Assembly: GCA_025266875.1 (NCBI GenBank)
Contig: JALLLT010000038.1
Span: forward strand, 1 to 64,000
Direction of reading: 5' to 3'
DNA: 64,000 nucleotides
DNA from: Fennellomyces sp. T-0311
Lineage: Eukaryota; Mucoromycota; Mucoromycetes; Mucorales; Lichtheimiaceae
Shown: positions 1 through 11,614 of the stretch, piece by piece
Position numbering within the stretch: the first letter of the stretch is position 1
Layout: every line of letters starts with the position of its first letter
Made by a program: the position numbers and the translations under genes
The notes under the pieces: model-generated
What the model was told of the DNA's origin: nothing
Databases searched by the model: none
The model's input: only the letters and a program-made list of their open reading frames with translations

Positions 1-26
1 GCGTTCTGCTTTTGGTTAGTGTTGAG

Positions 27-150
27 GAATCCCCTAGTGGATTCTTACGGAACCTTTTTTCAACTGAGGAATCCCCTACTAGGGGATTCGCTAGGGGATT
101 CTGAAGAATACCTTAGAGAATCCCCCACTTTTCAGGTAGGGGATTCCTCA
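27..150. repeat. Cluster of inverted and direct GAATCCCC motifs
   Basis: The motif GAGGAATCCCCTA or its complement occurs at about 25-37, 66-78 and 138-150, with further GAATCCCC cores at about 80-90, 91-101 and 117-126. The copies at 69-90 form a near-perfect palindrome centred on the CTA core. This may be the end of a transposon cut by the window edge or an array of protein-binding sites; the sequence does not decide between them. Confidence 0.6.
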
Positions 151-664
151 CCCACTGCGCAGTGGTACTCCGAAGGGAGCTACTCAGAGAGAGATTAGTT
201 TGGGAGCTGTGTCAAAAGCCAAAGAATAATGACATGTAATAAAGGTCAAACTTTATACCAAAGGAGTATTTAAATCACCTGAAGATTTAAGGCGTAACGA
301 GTTGTGACTTATGGGACCGCCGTACAATTATTCGTAATTATATTCGCCGTTATGACAGTTGATTACAGATAAGACCAGCTATAAGTGTCAATAATAACTC
401 TAATAACAGAATGGATTAAAATCTCTGGAAAATTATTTTGCCGGAAGCAAGCTATGCAGAGCCATATCAGGGTTCGATCTTTATCTGATAGTGGCCAAAA
501 AAAAAATGTTCTTACTACCGCAATATTATCCCTAATTGGTTGCCTAATACGTTAGATTCTACACGTGTAGAGGAAGAAGAAAGATTCATGAAGTAGAGAA
601 AGAAAGATTCGAGCTGTAGAAGAAAAAAGGGTATTGCTGGAAAGTAAGGCCTCATCTTCCAAAG

Positions 665-672
665 TATAAATA
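665..672 (+). promoter_or_regulatory. TATA box of the gene at 712
   Basis: The octamer TATAAATA lies 40 bases upstream of the ATG at 712 and is followed by a pyrimidine-rich stretch containing TTCTCTCCATC, typical of a short fungal leader. This supports the 712-1359 frame as a transcribed gene. Confidence 0.5.
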
Positions 673-711
673 CCAGTCTTCGTCATTCATTTCTCTCCAT
701 CAATTCTAATA

Positions 712-1359
712 ATGAACTTTTATCCTGTTGGCCCAACTTCTCCTGTGTACACCGTTTCCTCTGCTTCGGGATCAGACTCAGTCAGCGACTGTATTTACCA
801 GCTAGAGTCTCAGACTTCTGCCAGTGATAAATTGCCATCGGTGGCTTCTGATGTAAAAGTCGAGCCAATCCCAACCATTGCACCTTCTCTCATCGACGTT
901 TCTAATGGTGTACCCAAGTACATTCCAGGATATGACCTACCAGTAGTCAAACCTGAATATGCTGCAGGTTCAGTCATCGAAAGACGCTTTGACCCTGATT
1001 TTGTCCCCCCACCATACTACCCAGCAGTTGATTCATTCATCGTCGAGAATACATTTTTCTACGATCTCAACCATGAATTCGCCTACCAGCACCAGTGTAT
1101 TCGTGTTGCGCAAAAGAATTTGGATATTGCGAGACGTCTCCTTGCATATCGGATTGCAGCTCGCCTCTATCCTGTGTTGATGGCTATATCGGCTGAGGAT
1201 ACTCGCCAGCACACCATCCAATCGTATATCGCTACACATTTGCATGATACTCATGTTTCTCAGGATGCTCGTCTGCTTATACTCATCAATAACTATTTCA
1301 ATACCATGTTGCGAGAAGGATTGCCTTCCCATCTTGCCGCTACTGAAATTTTTATATAA
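712..1359 (+). CDS. Hypothetical protein, 215 aa, single exon
   Basis: I do not recognise a family. The protein has a Ser/Thr-rich N-terminal third without clear structure. A Pro- and Tyr-rich segment follows (about residues 65-105), then a mostly helical C-terminal half from about residue 115 that is rich in Leu, Ala, Arg and His. No signal peptide, membrane segment or metal-binding motif is visible. A TATA box lies 40 bases upstream, and an AATAAA-type signal occurs near 1498, about 140 bases after the stop. Both support a real transcription unit. It sits between an AT-rich region and a retrotransposon, so it could also be an accessory gene carried by an older element. The start is the first ATG after the TATA box. 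Confidence 0.5.
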   Translation: MNFYPVGPTSPVYTVSSASGSDSVSDCIYQLESQTSASDKLPSVASDVKVEPIPTIAPSLIDVSNGVPKYIPGYDLPVVKPEYAAGSVIERRFDPDFVPPPYYPAVDSFIVENTFFYDLNHEFAYQHQCIRVAQKNLDIARRLLAYRIAARLYPVLMAISAEDTRQHTIQSYIATHLHDTHVSQDARLLILINNYFNTMLREGLPSHLAATEIFI

Positions 1360-1686
1360 ATGCAGTTGTTGTTGTGCTACACAACAATTTGCTCCTTGGA
1401 AATTTTGGGAGCCTTTGGCAGTTACTTTTCCTTTCTCTTTCGCCTTAGGGCATATATTCTAATTCTTCTTCTCACCAATGTATGAAATTATTTTCATAAA
1501 TAAATCATGTCAGTAATAGCAGTACTTTGTATCGTTGACTCGCCTTTTGCCTTTATCTCAAGAACCGTTCATCCAAGTATTGTCATCGGCGTATGACCAG
1601 TCTTAGGCAATATGCTTGATAAACATTCCTATGGTCAAGTATAATCTTCCATACACGGGACGTGTATTTTACAAGGGAGGGGCATA
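1360..1686. other. Intergenic stretch with a polypurine tract at its end
   Basis: No gene is seen. It contains the likely poly(A) signal of the upstream gene. It ends in a purine run (AAGGGAGGGG, about 1674-1683) directly before the candidate LTR start. This looks like the tail of another retroelement, but no coding remnant supports that. Confidence 0.4.
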
Positions 1687-2053
1687 TGTTACGACGTTTC
1701 TGGTTCTCAAGGGAAGCTGATAGTCGTTGTGACACTAACTTCCTAATTAAGTTCAGATAAATGTCAAGTCCAGACATATACCAAAATCCAAATACTTGCC
1801 AAGATCCAGATTCTGTCCAATATCCAGATATGATCAAAAATCTATATTTTATAAAAAGTCCAGATATAAGAAATTGTATAGACTAGATAAGTGTCTGAGG
1901 AAAGGTATAAATAGAGCGTGTTAGTTATCTGTAAAGCTTAGTTCTTCCCAATATAAAGTTTTCTCTACATAAACTTCTTTTTATCTTAACCCTATCTGTC
2001 CTATCTCAACGAGAATCGACAATTTGATAATTCCTTTTTAGGATATTACCACA
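1687..2053 (+). repeat. Candidate 5' LTR of the chromovirus
   Basis: The 367-bp segment begins TGTTAC and ends CCACA, giving the TG...CA ends usual for LTRs. It contains a TATAAATAG box near 1900 and is followed at once by TTTGGCAACGAA, which could be a primer-binding site. A purine-rich tract precedes it. The matching 3' copy was not found downstream of the pol frame, so the assignment is tentative; it could be a solo LTR of another family. Confidence 0.35.
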
Positions 2054-2288
2054 GTTTGGCAACGAATATAAGACCAATTCTCGAAGAACTCCTGCGTATA
2101 TTAACATTAACTTTTATAGGTTACTAACTTTTACATAGAATCTTGATAAGAAATAGTTGAGACAATTCGTTATTGTCAATTTTTAGTTGTGTCTAAGTCA
2201 TACAAGAACCGACATAACAACACACATAACCACACCAAACACTTCATTTTTTTTCGTGAATTCTCTCACTCTACCACCCATACCAACA

Positions 2289-3537
2289 TGAATGTCAATG
2301 ACCTGGTCAACACTCCTGCCACTGCCAACACCAACAATGCCAACGGTTCCCACGCCAACGGCACCCCCAATTTGGTCGCCACTCCACTCGTTGCTGGGCA
2401 GTTTTCCCTCAACACTGCCTTGCCACCCATGGTACAGCAACCAATGTACTTTGGTGGGCAGCAGGCCACCCAGCAGCAGCAAGCCTCGCCGCAACCGTCG
2501 CCTCAACAGCAACTGTTGCAACAGCAAGCAGCTGACCCTCAAGTCGTCCATGACGTCTGGGAGCAGTTTGTGCAACAGCAGCTGCAACAGCAACCTGCTT
2601 GGAAGCAGTTCGCCCAACAGCAGCTACAGCTCCAGCAGCAGCTCCAGCAGCTCCAGCAGCTCCAGCAGCAAGCCAACCAGGCTATGACGGTTAGCAATTT
2701 GCGACCATTGATGCAGAACCTGAACCTGAATGGGGATGGGGACGCTTTGAACATTGCTGTGAACGCAGCGCGCATTCCCCACGGTGCTGGACCCACCGTT
2801 ATGACGCCAGTCCAAAACCATCAGGTTGCGGATATGGATGTCGATATGCCGCTTGCACCCTTGAGTTCGTCTCTTCATTCAATTCATGCCGATCCAAAGG
2901 TCTTAAAGGTCCAGAGTGTTAAGCGTCTCAGAGAGGAGCATGATGCTCTTACAACGCGTATTGCCCGATTGACTGCATAGGGCACACCAACTTCTCTTGA
3001 GGAATGTACCTTGGTTGACGAACTTGTAAAAGAGTGTGATGCCATGCGCGCGGTAGACTTCTCTCCATATGCTTAGGCTACCATATGGATCACCCTGATG
3101 AGCCTGAGTTCTGAACTTCTGAGATAAAGAATGAAAGAGCTCAAAAGATGGCAAAACGTGAGGCCGTACAGGCTAAAGCTGAGGTTATGGCACCCGTTCC
3201 TAGTGGGTTGCCTAAGTTAATCTTGAATACGTTGCCCTCGTCGCGTAACAACAGCAGAGACTTCAAGGAAAAAGGTTATCCTACTACCGTCCATTGGGCG
3301 AGAGTTTTTGAATCCTCTATCAAGGTTCATAACTTAGATGTAGAGAACCATTGGAAGAGATTGCTTTACTTCGCACTCGACCATTCCCAGCGTGAACAGT
3401 TGTCAACTTTTTTGAAGGACACCTATCCTTCGTCCGAGCCAACTTGGGCACAAGCCAAAGAAGGCATCGCGACCTTGTTCGACACCGTAGTGCAAAGACG
3501 TTATAACAATGAGCAGGTTCTTGAGTGCTATCAAAAG
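2289..3537 (+). pseudogene. gag: Chromovirus gag, N-terminal and capsid part, broken
   Basis: The frame opens at ATG 2289, and the ORF upstream of that ATG looks like leader. The first 140 or so residues are low-complexity and very Gln-rich, encoded by CAG/CAA runs at about 2460-2680. A capsid-like helical region follows, with KLILNTLPS near 3200 and WAQAKEGIATLF near 3450. Breaks are TAG at 2978-2980, TAG at 3074-3076, a probable 1-nt deletion near 3089 and TGA at 3112-3114. The frame then runs open to 3537, where the hAT element begins. It resumes in phase at 7664. The break codons look like mutated CAG and CGA codons. Confidence 0.75.
3530..3537. repeat. Left 8-bp target site duplication of the hAT element
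   Basis: ATCAAAAG lies immediately before the left terminal repeat and is repeated exactly at 7656-7663 after the right terminal repeat. An 8-bp duplication is the hallmark of hAT transposition. Confidence 0.95.
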
Positions 3538-3540
3538 TAG

Positions 3541-3715
3541 GGCTTGCAATTCGGTCAGGCAGACCGGAGGACCGACCGAGCAGGACCGATATTTACGGTC
3601 TTCGGTCATGGGTACTTGCCCGAGTAGAGATGCCCGAACGGGCACGGTCCTGAAACCATGACCGACCGTCGGTCCAAGCATGACCGTCGGGCGCCCGTGC
3701 ATTTAGGGTGTATAA
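3541..3715. repeat. Left subterminal CGGTC/GACCG repeat array of the hAT
   Basis: The 175 bp inside the left end hold about ten short CGGTC or GACCG motifs in both orientations. An array of the same motif lies inside the right end (about 7505-7640). In hAT elements such subterminal repeats bind the transposase; here that role is inferred. Confidence 0.7.
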
Positions 3716-3960
3716 TATTAATCAGAAAATCACTTCAAAGAAGCATTACATATGTCGATTTCCCCAAATTTAACATGATCATTTGTTGTATGTGCTTTGC
3801 ACTGATATATTAAGGTACAGTAGCAACTGGAAGTTACTTAGTTTTATTTAAAGAATGTGGTGCTAACTAAGTTCAGAGACTCTAATTTTTATGATAGACC
3901 GTGTTACATTTTCGTCAAAAACGATGCAGTAATGCTGAACAGATTGAGTAAAGAAAATAA

Positions 3961-4250
3961 GAGAAACGAATGTTGCCACAGAAATAAACAACTAAAGGCG
4001 CTCCAGACTGCTTGCTTTGCCAGGTAGTTTGGAGCGCCTTTTTTTTATGATCGCGTATACTACATCGTTAACTGGAATGGTGCAGAAGTAGAGATCGGTT
4101 GCGCAGTGAAAAGTGGACCAAAAGAAACGAATGTTGCCAACTAAAGGCGCTCCAGACTGCTTGCTTTGCCAGGTAGTTTGGAGCGCCTTTTTTTTATGAT
4201 CGTGTATACTACATCGTTAACTGGAATGGTGCAGAAGTAGAGATCAGTTG
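3961..4250. repeat. Two tandem units, each with a 12-15 bp hairpin and poly-T
   Basis: Two nearly identical units lie at 3961-4101 and 4121-4250; the first carries about ten extra bases. Each contains a stem (AAAGGCGCTCCA pairing with TGGAGCGCCTTT, extendable by three pairs with a G-U) around a loop of about 20 bases, followed by seven or eight Ts. The stems lie at about 3993-4032 and 4142-4181. They sit between the left hAT end and the transposase gene. A hairpin with a T-run resembles a terminator or a small structured RNA. Confidence 0.75.
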
Positions 4251-4781
4251 CTGTATTTGGAACGGAATGTGAAATGAGTGAAACCAACATCTGGATTATA
4301 TGGTCCATATTGCATCATACATGCTCAGGATAGAGACTTTGACAGCTGCTGATATCATGATTGGTGTCACTGAGGTATACGATCCGTAATGACGAGCGAT
4401 AGTGTGTAGTCGATACTATATATGGGAAAGCGAGAATTTTTTTTCGTGCTACTGAGTAAAGAAGTGTACACCCTAATGAGCGGAGAAACGTTCTTTAAGC
4501 GTGATGATGCGTCTACTGGTTATCATTTTATGCTGCAACATGAAATAAGGTTGCATGTAGATGGTGGAGCGACATGGTATGATTGTAACAACTGAGTGAT
4601 AAAGACATAACATCAGGATACCTTGTTAAATTAAGGATGAGAGGAATATTAACTTCTTGCAGCGCTGATTGTCGGCGACATAAATAGTGACACTAGTTCG
4701 CATACTAGTGATTGTTCCAAATTGCAGTATAAAAGGAATAAGATTTAGTACTACCGCTCAAATTATAATCGCATAATCAAT

Positions 4782-7245
4782 ATGTCTGCCAACGAAAATC
4801 AAGTTACTTTGCCCACTGTTACCCACGGTATCCTCGAGCGTACTACATCTTCGGAATCAGTTGATAGTCATGCCGGAGCCACCACCAGAAGTCGACGTGC
4901 AATCATCTGGCAATGGTTTGTGCTGATGGATGAGGATTCCGAAGACGAGTCGTACAGCGCACAGAGCCTGGTGAGAAGAGCGCGCTGCCTTTTGTGTCGA
5001 ACGTAAGTATATTGCCGATCCGACGCCATATTATTTTTTCTAAATTCGGAAATAGGATACCGTTTAAGACCAACATCCATGATGGAAGCACTCGTAACAT
5101 GCGCTCGCACCTGATGAGACGACATGCAGCTCAGTGGAATCAAGCTACTGGAGCCGGCAACAACACCATCGCGAACTATTTCACGACGTACGCTTGAATT
5201 ATATGAAAGTATAAAAAAATAAAACTAAAAACTTTATTTTTTTTAGTGTGCAATTCGATCAAGGCACGTGCCGTAACAGGCTCATGGAATGGATCGTTGC
5301 CAGCGATCAGCCATTTAGTGAAGTTGACTCTTCTCACTTCCGACGGTTTGCAACTTACATGAATCCATCCGCAAATATCCCAACTGCAAACACCTTGCGA
5401 TCTGATATCCTTGCCAGCTTTGCGAGAAACCGTGAGCTGTTGAAGGGAAAACTGACAGTAAGAATTAACAACGAAGGGTGAGTGATGTGTATTAAATATA
5501 TTGTTAGGCTCTCGACTGCAAAATCTCTGTTACTGTTGACATGTGGACATCGGCCCATAGAATGCATCCATTTATGGGTATAACAGGTCATTTCGTCGAT
5601 AGAGACTGGAAACTGCAGGAAGTACTCCTCGATTTTGTGCCGATACCTGGGTGGCACACTGGTGTTGTGTTGGCGGAAGCGTTCATGCAGTCAATGGCCG
5701 AGCTCGATATCATGGAGAAGGTATGAGAAAATGCATATTCAGTTGCGTTGATTAGTGTACTGAGTATTGCTTGTAGATCCTCGCCGTGACATACGACAAT
5801 GCATCCAATAATACCACGATGATGACCGAGATTGAACGTATATGGCATCAGATGGACTTGGTGTTTGATGCACAGGAGCAAAGGCATCGATGCATTGCAC
5901 ATGTCATCAACATCGCTGTTCATGATGCAATGAAGGAACTCGATGTTGTACCGTCTGGTGATAGTGACAATCCTGATGAATCTGATGATGCAATTTTGGG
6001 CAGGCAAATTCAGAGCGAATCGAAATGCGATTGCGTTGTCTATCTCAAAGGTAATTTTAGGCATGGATGCGATTGGTCAAATACTGAAGAAACAGCATCA
6101 TAGATACGAACCGTAATTCGCCTTATCCGTCGTTCGCCTATCCGTCGCGAGAACCTAAAAACGATCATGCATTCGCTTCAGTACCCGCCGCGTGAACTGA
6201 TCGTCGATTCAAAAACGCGGTGGAATTCCACAGTTGATATGCTTGCGACAGCTCTAGAAATGCGCACACCACTCACTATGGTGATTGCTGCAGATTCAAC
6301 CTTAAGTCCATACGAGCTCAACCCAAGTGAGTGGAGTACTTTGAGCGATGCACACAGATTTTTTTTGGTAAGTTGTCTAGCAGTTGATGGGCTTCATGTG
6401 TGAGTTACTAATGGATACAATAGGCGTTTCGATCCTCGTCTACCTTTTTGTCGGGATCGAAGTATGTCACGATTAGCGCTGTCATTCCGGCATACAACAT
6501 GCTGATGGACGAGCTTGATCATTACCAGTCTACTTCGCCAGACTTGAGCGCAGCAGTACGTCGTTGCTATGATAAGCTCAAAGTGTATTATGCCGCAACT
6601 GACGAGTCGCCTATATGTTCTGTGGCCACTGGTAAGTACTTTCATTGTTACATACTTTTCTTCAGACCTTTAATACGTATCTGCTGAACTTGTTTAGTGC
6701 TTGATCCACGGTTAAAGTTGGATTACCACCAAACGCACCAATGGGGGGACGAATGGACCCACGCGGTTGAAGAAACTGTTCGAACGGTGTTTGCTGCATA
6801 TGCTGGCAATGCACAACATCCACCTGAGGCGCATGCAGATGATGGGGAAGCGGAAATAGCTGGTGCCGCCCCACAAGTGGATGACTTCATTGCACGAATT
6901 TTCGGGGAAAGACCAAGGGATGAACAGCAGCAGGTCCCCGAACTGGATGTTTATATCAGAGAAGGTCGGGAATACATTACAGACCCACTTTTGTGGTGGC
7001 GTGACCGCCAAGTTGTATTCCCGACCCTTTCCGTATGGCCAGAGATTATTTGGCAATCCCTGGTTAGTTTACTTCTTCTTCAATATGATATGGTTAATGA
7101 ACAGCAGTGGTGAATAGGATCCAGTGCACCTGTAGAGCGTGCATTTTCTTTGGCAAGAAATTTGATTCCTTGGAATCGTGCGTCTTTACGCCCTGAGATG
7201 ATTAGAGCATGCGCTCTAGAAAAGGATCGTATCCGCCGTGCATGA
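4782..7245 (+). pseudogene. hAT transposase, eight exons, two premature stops
   Basis: Exons are 4782-5002, 5056-5187, 5247-5457, 5508-5720, 5777-6367, 6424-6631, 6698-7062 and 7105-7245, summing to 694 codons in consistent phase. A BED zinc finger (CLLC ... HLMRRH) spans the first intron. The RNase H-like core shows TVDMWTS and TYDNASNN as the first two acidic positions and RCIAHVIN as the hAT C-x2-H motif. The C-terminal dimerisation segment reads SSAPVERAFS. Premature codons are TAG at 6101-6103 and TGA at 7111-7113, both explicable as C-to-T changes. The family cuts and pastes hAT DNA; this copy is probably inactive unless exon borders differ. Confidence 0.85.
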
Positions 7246-7655
7246 TAGACCCCTCTCCGCCACACTCCTTCCCTAATCCACTTAATTAAAATTAACAGAG
7301 CTCAAGCAACACGCATAATTTTAATTGCCACAACACTATCTATTATTTTTGCCAGCTGCCAAAATAAATTGTATTTTGTCTCTAAAAGAAAAACCTGAAG
7401 TTTTGTAGTGAACATTTATGCTTTGCATCTTAATCATGTTCAGTAATGAAGAAGCTTAATCTGGATTAGTCATCACGCCTTCGTAGCTCCATCTCAGGCA
7501 CAATGTCGGTCGGTCCATGCTTTTTCAGGCGCCCGGATTTTCGGGCACGGTCTAGCAGCCTTGCCCGTTTAGAGATGACCGACGGTCTTCGGTCCTTGGG
7601 TATGGAGCGACCGATATGCCCGAAGACCATCGGTCCACGCCCGTTGCAAGCCTTA
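7246..7655. other. hAT 3' flank and right subterminal repeats
   Basis: This is non-coding. It follows the transposase stop and holds the right-hand CGGTC/GACCG array (about 7505-7640) and the 12-bp right terminal repeat at 7644-7655. The flanking duplication follows at 7656-7663. Confidence 0.75.
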
Positions 7656-7663
7656 ATCAAAAG

Positions 7664-10600
7664 CATTCAGAAAGTCTCGCGGAGTACGTTGAGTGCTTCC
7701 TCAAACTTGTAGCAGCAAGTGAATATTCGCCTGCTAATCAAGTAGTGTTTGATACGTTCCTTGTTCATATGCAAGAGGATTCACGCCAGGAGGCCTATAA
7801 ATGGCTTTCCAAGGAGTACAGCAACAACTGGCCCTCTGATATCAATGAGGTTGCCCCTCATATCATTGCGTTGAGTACCCCTAGAGGCGAAAGACAGCAC
7901 CACCATTCGTTCCGTAAGTCGCACAATCACCGTCATCATCCGTATGATAGGGAAAGTCGCCACGATCCTTCACGTGTGCAGGAACAGCACTCCACTCCTG
8001 GGAACAGCAGCGGTGACACCAAGAAAGTCTGAGGCAACGGGCCAAAGTCCAACAAGGACAAGAAGCCTTGGCGCAGCTCTGCCTGCCAAGCGTACTTCAA
8101 TCGCGCTGCCAAACAGGCAAAGAAAAATCGGGACCAGCAAAGGAAAGATGCTGAGAGAGGCGAACCATCCTCTTCACCCTGTAAGTTTTCTCGAATGGCC
8201 GGTTTTAGGAACACTACCAAAATCAGACCTTCCGTCATTCATGATGATGAGACACTAATTCCGGTCATCATACAGAATACCGAGGTCCACTGTCTACTAG
8301 ATCCAGGGGCTAATTTTTCGTCGTTGTCGCCCGAGTTCTGCAAAGAACAAGGAATCATCATAAATAAACCATCTAAGAATGCTGAACCAATCTATCTTGC
8401 AGACGGAACTATCGCAGATTGCAGAGCTGCTTACACACAGGAATTATTAGTGGAATACCAACAGGAAGTTTTCGTCAATTACAGCTTTGAGGTTATGCCC
8501 TTAGCTAGAAGTCATGCAGCTTCCATCGGCCATGATCTTATGAGAAAATTTGGTATTGGATTTACAAATCTTGCCACTAGCTTTGACAAACCTGATCGGT
8601 TTGAAGCACCGGACCCAGAACACGCTTTGCCACAGCCAAATGCTTCACCTGCAGACACACCTGCAGAGCACAAAGCTTTTATGGCGGCCATTCAACCATA
8701 CTTGGATGAAAACGTGGCCATACCGCCTAATGCTTTTTGTACCTTACCTGAAGCTAAAATATATCTTCCCACGCCTGAGGGTAAAGTTGTTTACCATAAA
8801 CAATACCGCTTGGCATATCATGATCGTCCTATTGTACAGCAAGCCATTGACAAATGGAAAGCTGATGGAATTATTGCCGAGGTTCCACGGAACGTACCTG
8901 GACCAAAATGGAATAATCCTCTTACCGTAGCACCTAAGAAAGACGCTCTCGGAAGGAAAGTTGGGCACAGAATTTGCCTTGACGTGCGGGCTTTGAATTT
9001 ATTGCTCCCCGAGGACTATCATGGATTGCCGCTTATTTCTGATATCTATGATAAGATTGGCATGGCAAAAGCAAACGTGTATACAACGCTGGACATAACA
9101 GTCACGTTTAACAAGATGCCTTTAACATCATTTGAAGATGCAATTAAAATGTCTTTTCAGGCTCTGAATGGCAAAGCCTATTACCATATTGGTTCATGTT
9201 TTGGTATCAAATTTTGAAGTTCTGCGTTTCAACGCTGCATGGTTACCTTGACCCGCGATCTTCAAGATTTTACTGCTGTGTTTGTTGATGATCTGGTGAT
9301 CTTTAGCTCCAATATGGAGGAATATTGGAAACATGTTATTGAAGTTCTAAAACGACTTACTGCAGTTAACTTGACTCTGCAACCCAACAAATGCGCATTT
9401 GGTGTGTGATCTATTTATTTACTGGGATTCCATATTGTGGAGCATGGCATGAAAATTCCAGACAACCAAAAGGTAGCAAATGTCAGAGAATGGCCTGTAC
9501 CAAGAACAGGAAAGGACATTGAGCAATTTCTGGGCGTGATCAATTACTTTCGGGAGCACATTCCCAATGCATCACAGCTTACTGCACCCTTGGATGCACT
9601 TCGCAAATGCGGAGATCTCACCCCAATTTGGACCTAGACTCACATGCTCGCTTTCAATAAGCTCAAATACGTTCTCACACAACGTCCCATTCTTTATGCA
9701 CTTTCGTTTGAACATCGTTTTTGCATTGCCACTGATGCAAGCAATACCGGAATTGGTGCAGTGCTTTTTCAGAAGATCGATGGCAAGATCCATCATATTG
9801 CTTTCCAAGCAAGAGCGCTCATCGCTGCTGAACGACGCTACTGTGTAACCAAGCAAGAACTTTTGTGTGTCATTTTTGCACTCAACCACTTCCATGTTTA
9901 CATTTGGCAAAATTTCTTCCAACTGTACACTGATCATAAGAGCCTGATTTACATCCACAAACAGGAGAACTTAAATCATATGCTTCTCAAATGGTATGAT
10001 CATATTGTCTCTTACGATTTTGAAGTCATCCATCTGCCAGGCATTCAGAATGTTTTGCCTGATCGTTTATCGCGCCTTTTTCCAGTGGATCAGCCACTGA
10101 AGGGGGGTGAAACTGGTATGATTACCAAGAACGATCACTCTGACACCTATGACCTGCGTCAACAGGATAGTTCAAACGTCAACCGAGCAGCAATTATAGA
10201 CACAGATGAGTTGCTTGTACCACCGAAAGCAGATCGCCAAGAGCTTCTGGAAACTTTACATTTGTTAGGACACTTCGGTGCAACTGCAATTGTGAAAGAC
10301 TTACATGCTCAAGGGATACACTGGCCTTCCTTAAAAGAAGAGGCTTTAAAGCTGGTAAAATCATGTGCACAGTGCCAAAAATTCAATATAGCTACCAAAG
10401 GCTATCATCCTTTACGACCAATTTCCAGCGCTATACCAGGTGATCATTGGGCTATTGATACAGCTGGAAAATTTCCCACTTCAAAGTCTGGAAACTCCTA
10501 TCTCCTTATTTTGGTTGGCATTTGCACACAATTCTGTATTTTGAGACCATTGCCAGATAAGTCAGGCGCTACAATTGCTCAATGCTTAGTTCAAATCTTT

Positions 10601-11536
10601 TGCGATTTTGGATTACCTCGCATTGTACAATCGGACAATGGTACCGAATTTGTCAATGACGTTATGAGCAGATTTGCAAATGCAGCAGGTTTTGAACAGC
10701 ACTTGATCACTGCTTATCATGCCAGTGCCAATGGTGCCGCAGAGTGCTGGGTACAATCCTCTATACATGGCATTAAAGAGGCCATGCAAGGAGCAACTAC
10801 AGACTGGGATGCCTTTGTACCAAGCGTACAGCTTAGTCTAAATAACAAAGTGTCTGAAAGGCACAATACCCGACCTTTCACACTGATGTTTGCCCGAACT
10901 CTGAATAACTTTAAAGATTATCGGAAAGACAAGCCGTTGGTTCTGCTCACCGATAAAGAAATCGATGATCATATCGACCATATCGCAAATATCGTTTTTC
11001 CAGCGATAAACGAAGAAACAGAGCAGATAAACAAAAAACGCAAAGAAAAGTTTGACGAAAGTCATCATATGGTTGATTATCCTCCTAACAGTCATGTTAA
11101 GTTACGCAATTGCGAACGCCAGTCAAAGCTTGATCCCACCTGGGTTGGACCCTACAAAGTGGTCAGACGCACAGATGGAGATTCCTACATTCTCAGAGAT
11201 CTTCAAGAAGATCTGGAATTGCGGGGTTATAAAGCTTATGAGCTGAAAGAAGCTATTTCCACAAAGAAAACGACTGGTAAGGATAGAGCCTATTTTGTGC
11301 ATGGAATCGTAGCACACAGAAAAGGCAAGAACCAAACGTATGAATACAAAGTGCGTTGGAAAGGCTATGGTCCTCATGAAGACACATGGGAACCTCCACA
11401 GAGTTTTGATGATGTGCAAACTATCAGTGACTACTGGAAAAAGATTGGCCAAAAAGAGCCAACAGGCCCTAAAAAGGGAAAACGGAAACAACCTGCTAGA
11501 CATGCAGCTTCCGTAAATAAGAAACGACGCTTATAA
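7664..11536 (+). pseudogene. pol: Chromovirus Gag C-terminus, protease, RT, RNase H, integrase and chromodomain
   Basis: A single frame runs from the hAT scar to 11536 and is interrupted by TGA 8030, TGA 9215, TGA 9407 and TAG 9635. Domains in order: Gag tail (His- and basic-rich, no CCHC knuckle seen); protease with LLDPGA, where DTGA or DSGA is usual; reverse transcriptase with the FVDD catalytic motif near 9290; RNase H with ATDAS and TDHKS; integrase with an H-H-C-C finger (ending CAQC near 10368) and catalytic D, D, E in AIDTAG, SDNGTEF and AAECW. The chromodomain near 11300-11420 contains YEYKVRWKGYG and TWEP. From 9644 to 11536 the frame is open. The ancestor copied RNA to DNA and integrated it; this copy cannot make a full polyprotein. 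Confidence 0.9.
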
Positions 11537-11614
11537 TAAGACCTACCCATTTCATAGATAATACCCCTCAAAGGATACTTTTATTATACCGGCGTCAAGC
11601 CTGGGGGAGGGTCA

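Larger units (their letters stand above)
1..711. other. Non-coding leader region of the window
   Basis: No convincing coding region is seen on either strand. The first 150 bases hold a cluster of GAATCCCC motifs in both orientations, listed separately. The rest is AT-rich and ends in the promoter of the small gene at 712. A short GGTTCGA-like string near 474 has no tRNA fold around it. Confidence 0.6.
3538..7655 (+). mobile_element. hAT transposon nested in chromovirus gag
   Basis: The 4118-bp element is bounded by 12-bp terminal inverted repeats, TAGGGCTTGCAA on the left and TAAGGCTTGCAA read inward on the right (one mismatch), flanked by a perfect 8-bp duplication. Both ends carry dense subterminal GACCG/CGGTC motifs. 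It contains one transposase gene with hAT domains. Removing the element and one duplication copy rejoins gag in frame, so the insertion happened in an intact stretch of the retrotransposon. Confidence 0.95.

Noticed and set aside
474..482. GGTTCGATC as a tRNA T-loop
   Set aside because: No acceptor stem, anticodon arm or D-arm can be drawn around it.
2198..2878. Several overlapping open frames on both strands over the Gln-rich gag region
   Set aside because: They are reading-frame shadows of the CAG-rich repeat; only the plus frame continues into capsid sequence.
5786..6103. Intron at about 6051-6103 of the hAT transposase (GTAATT ... CATCATAG)
   Set aside because: Removing it breaks the phase, while reading through it keeps the conserved IRTVIRLIRRSP segment in frame behind a single TAG.
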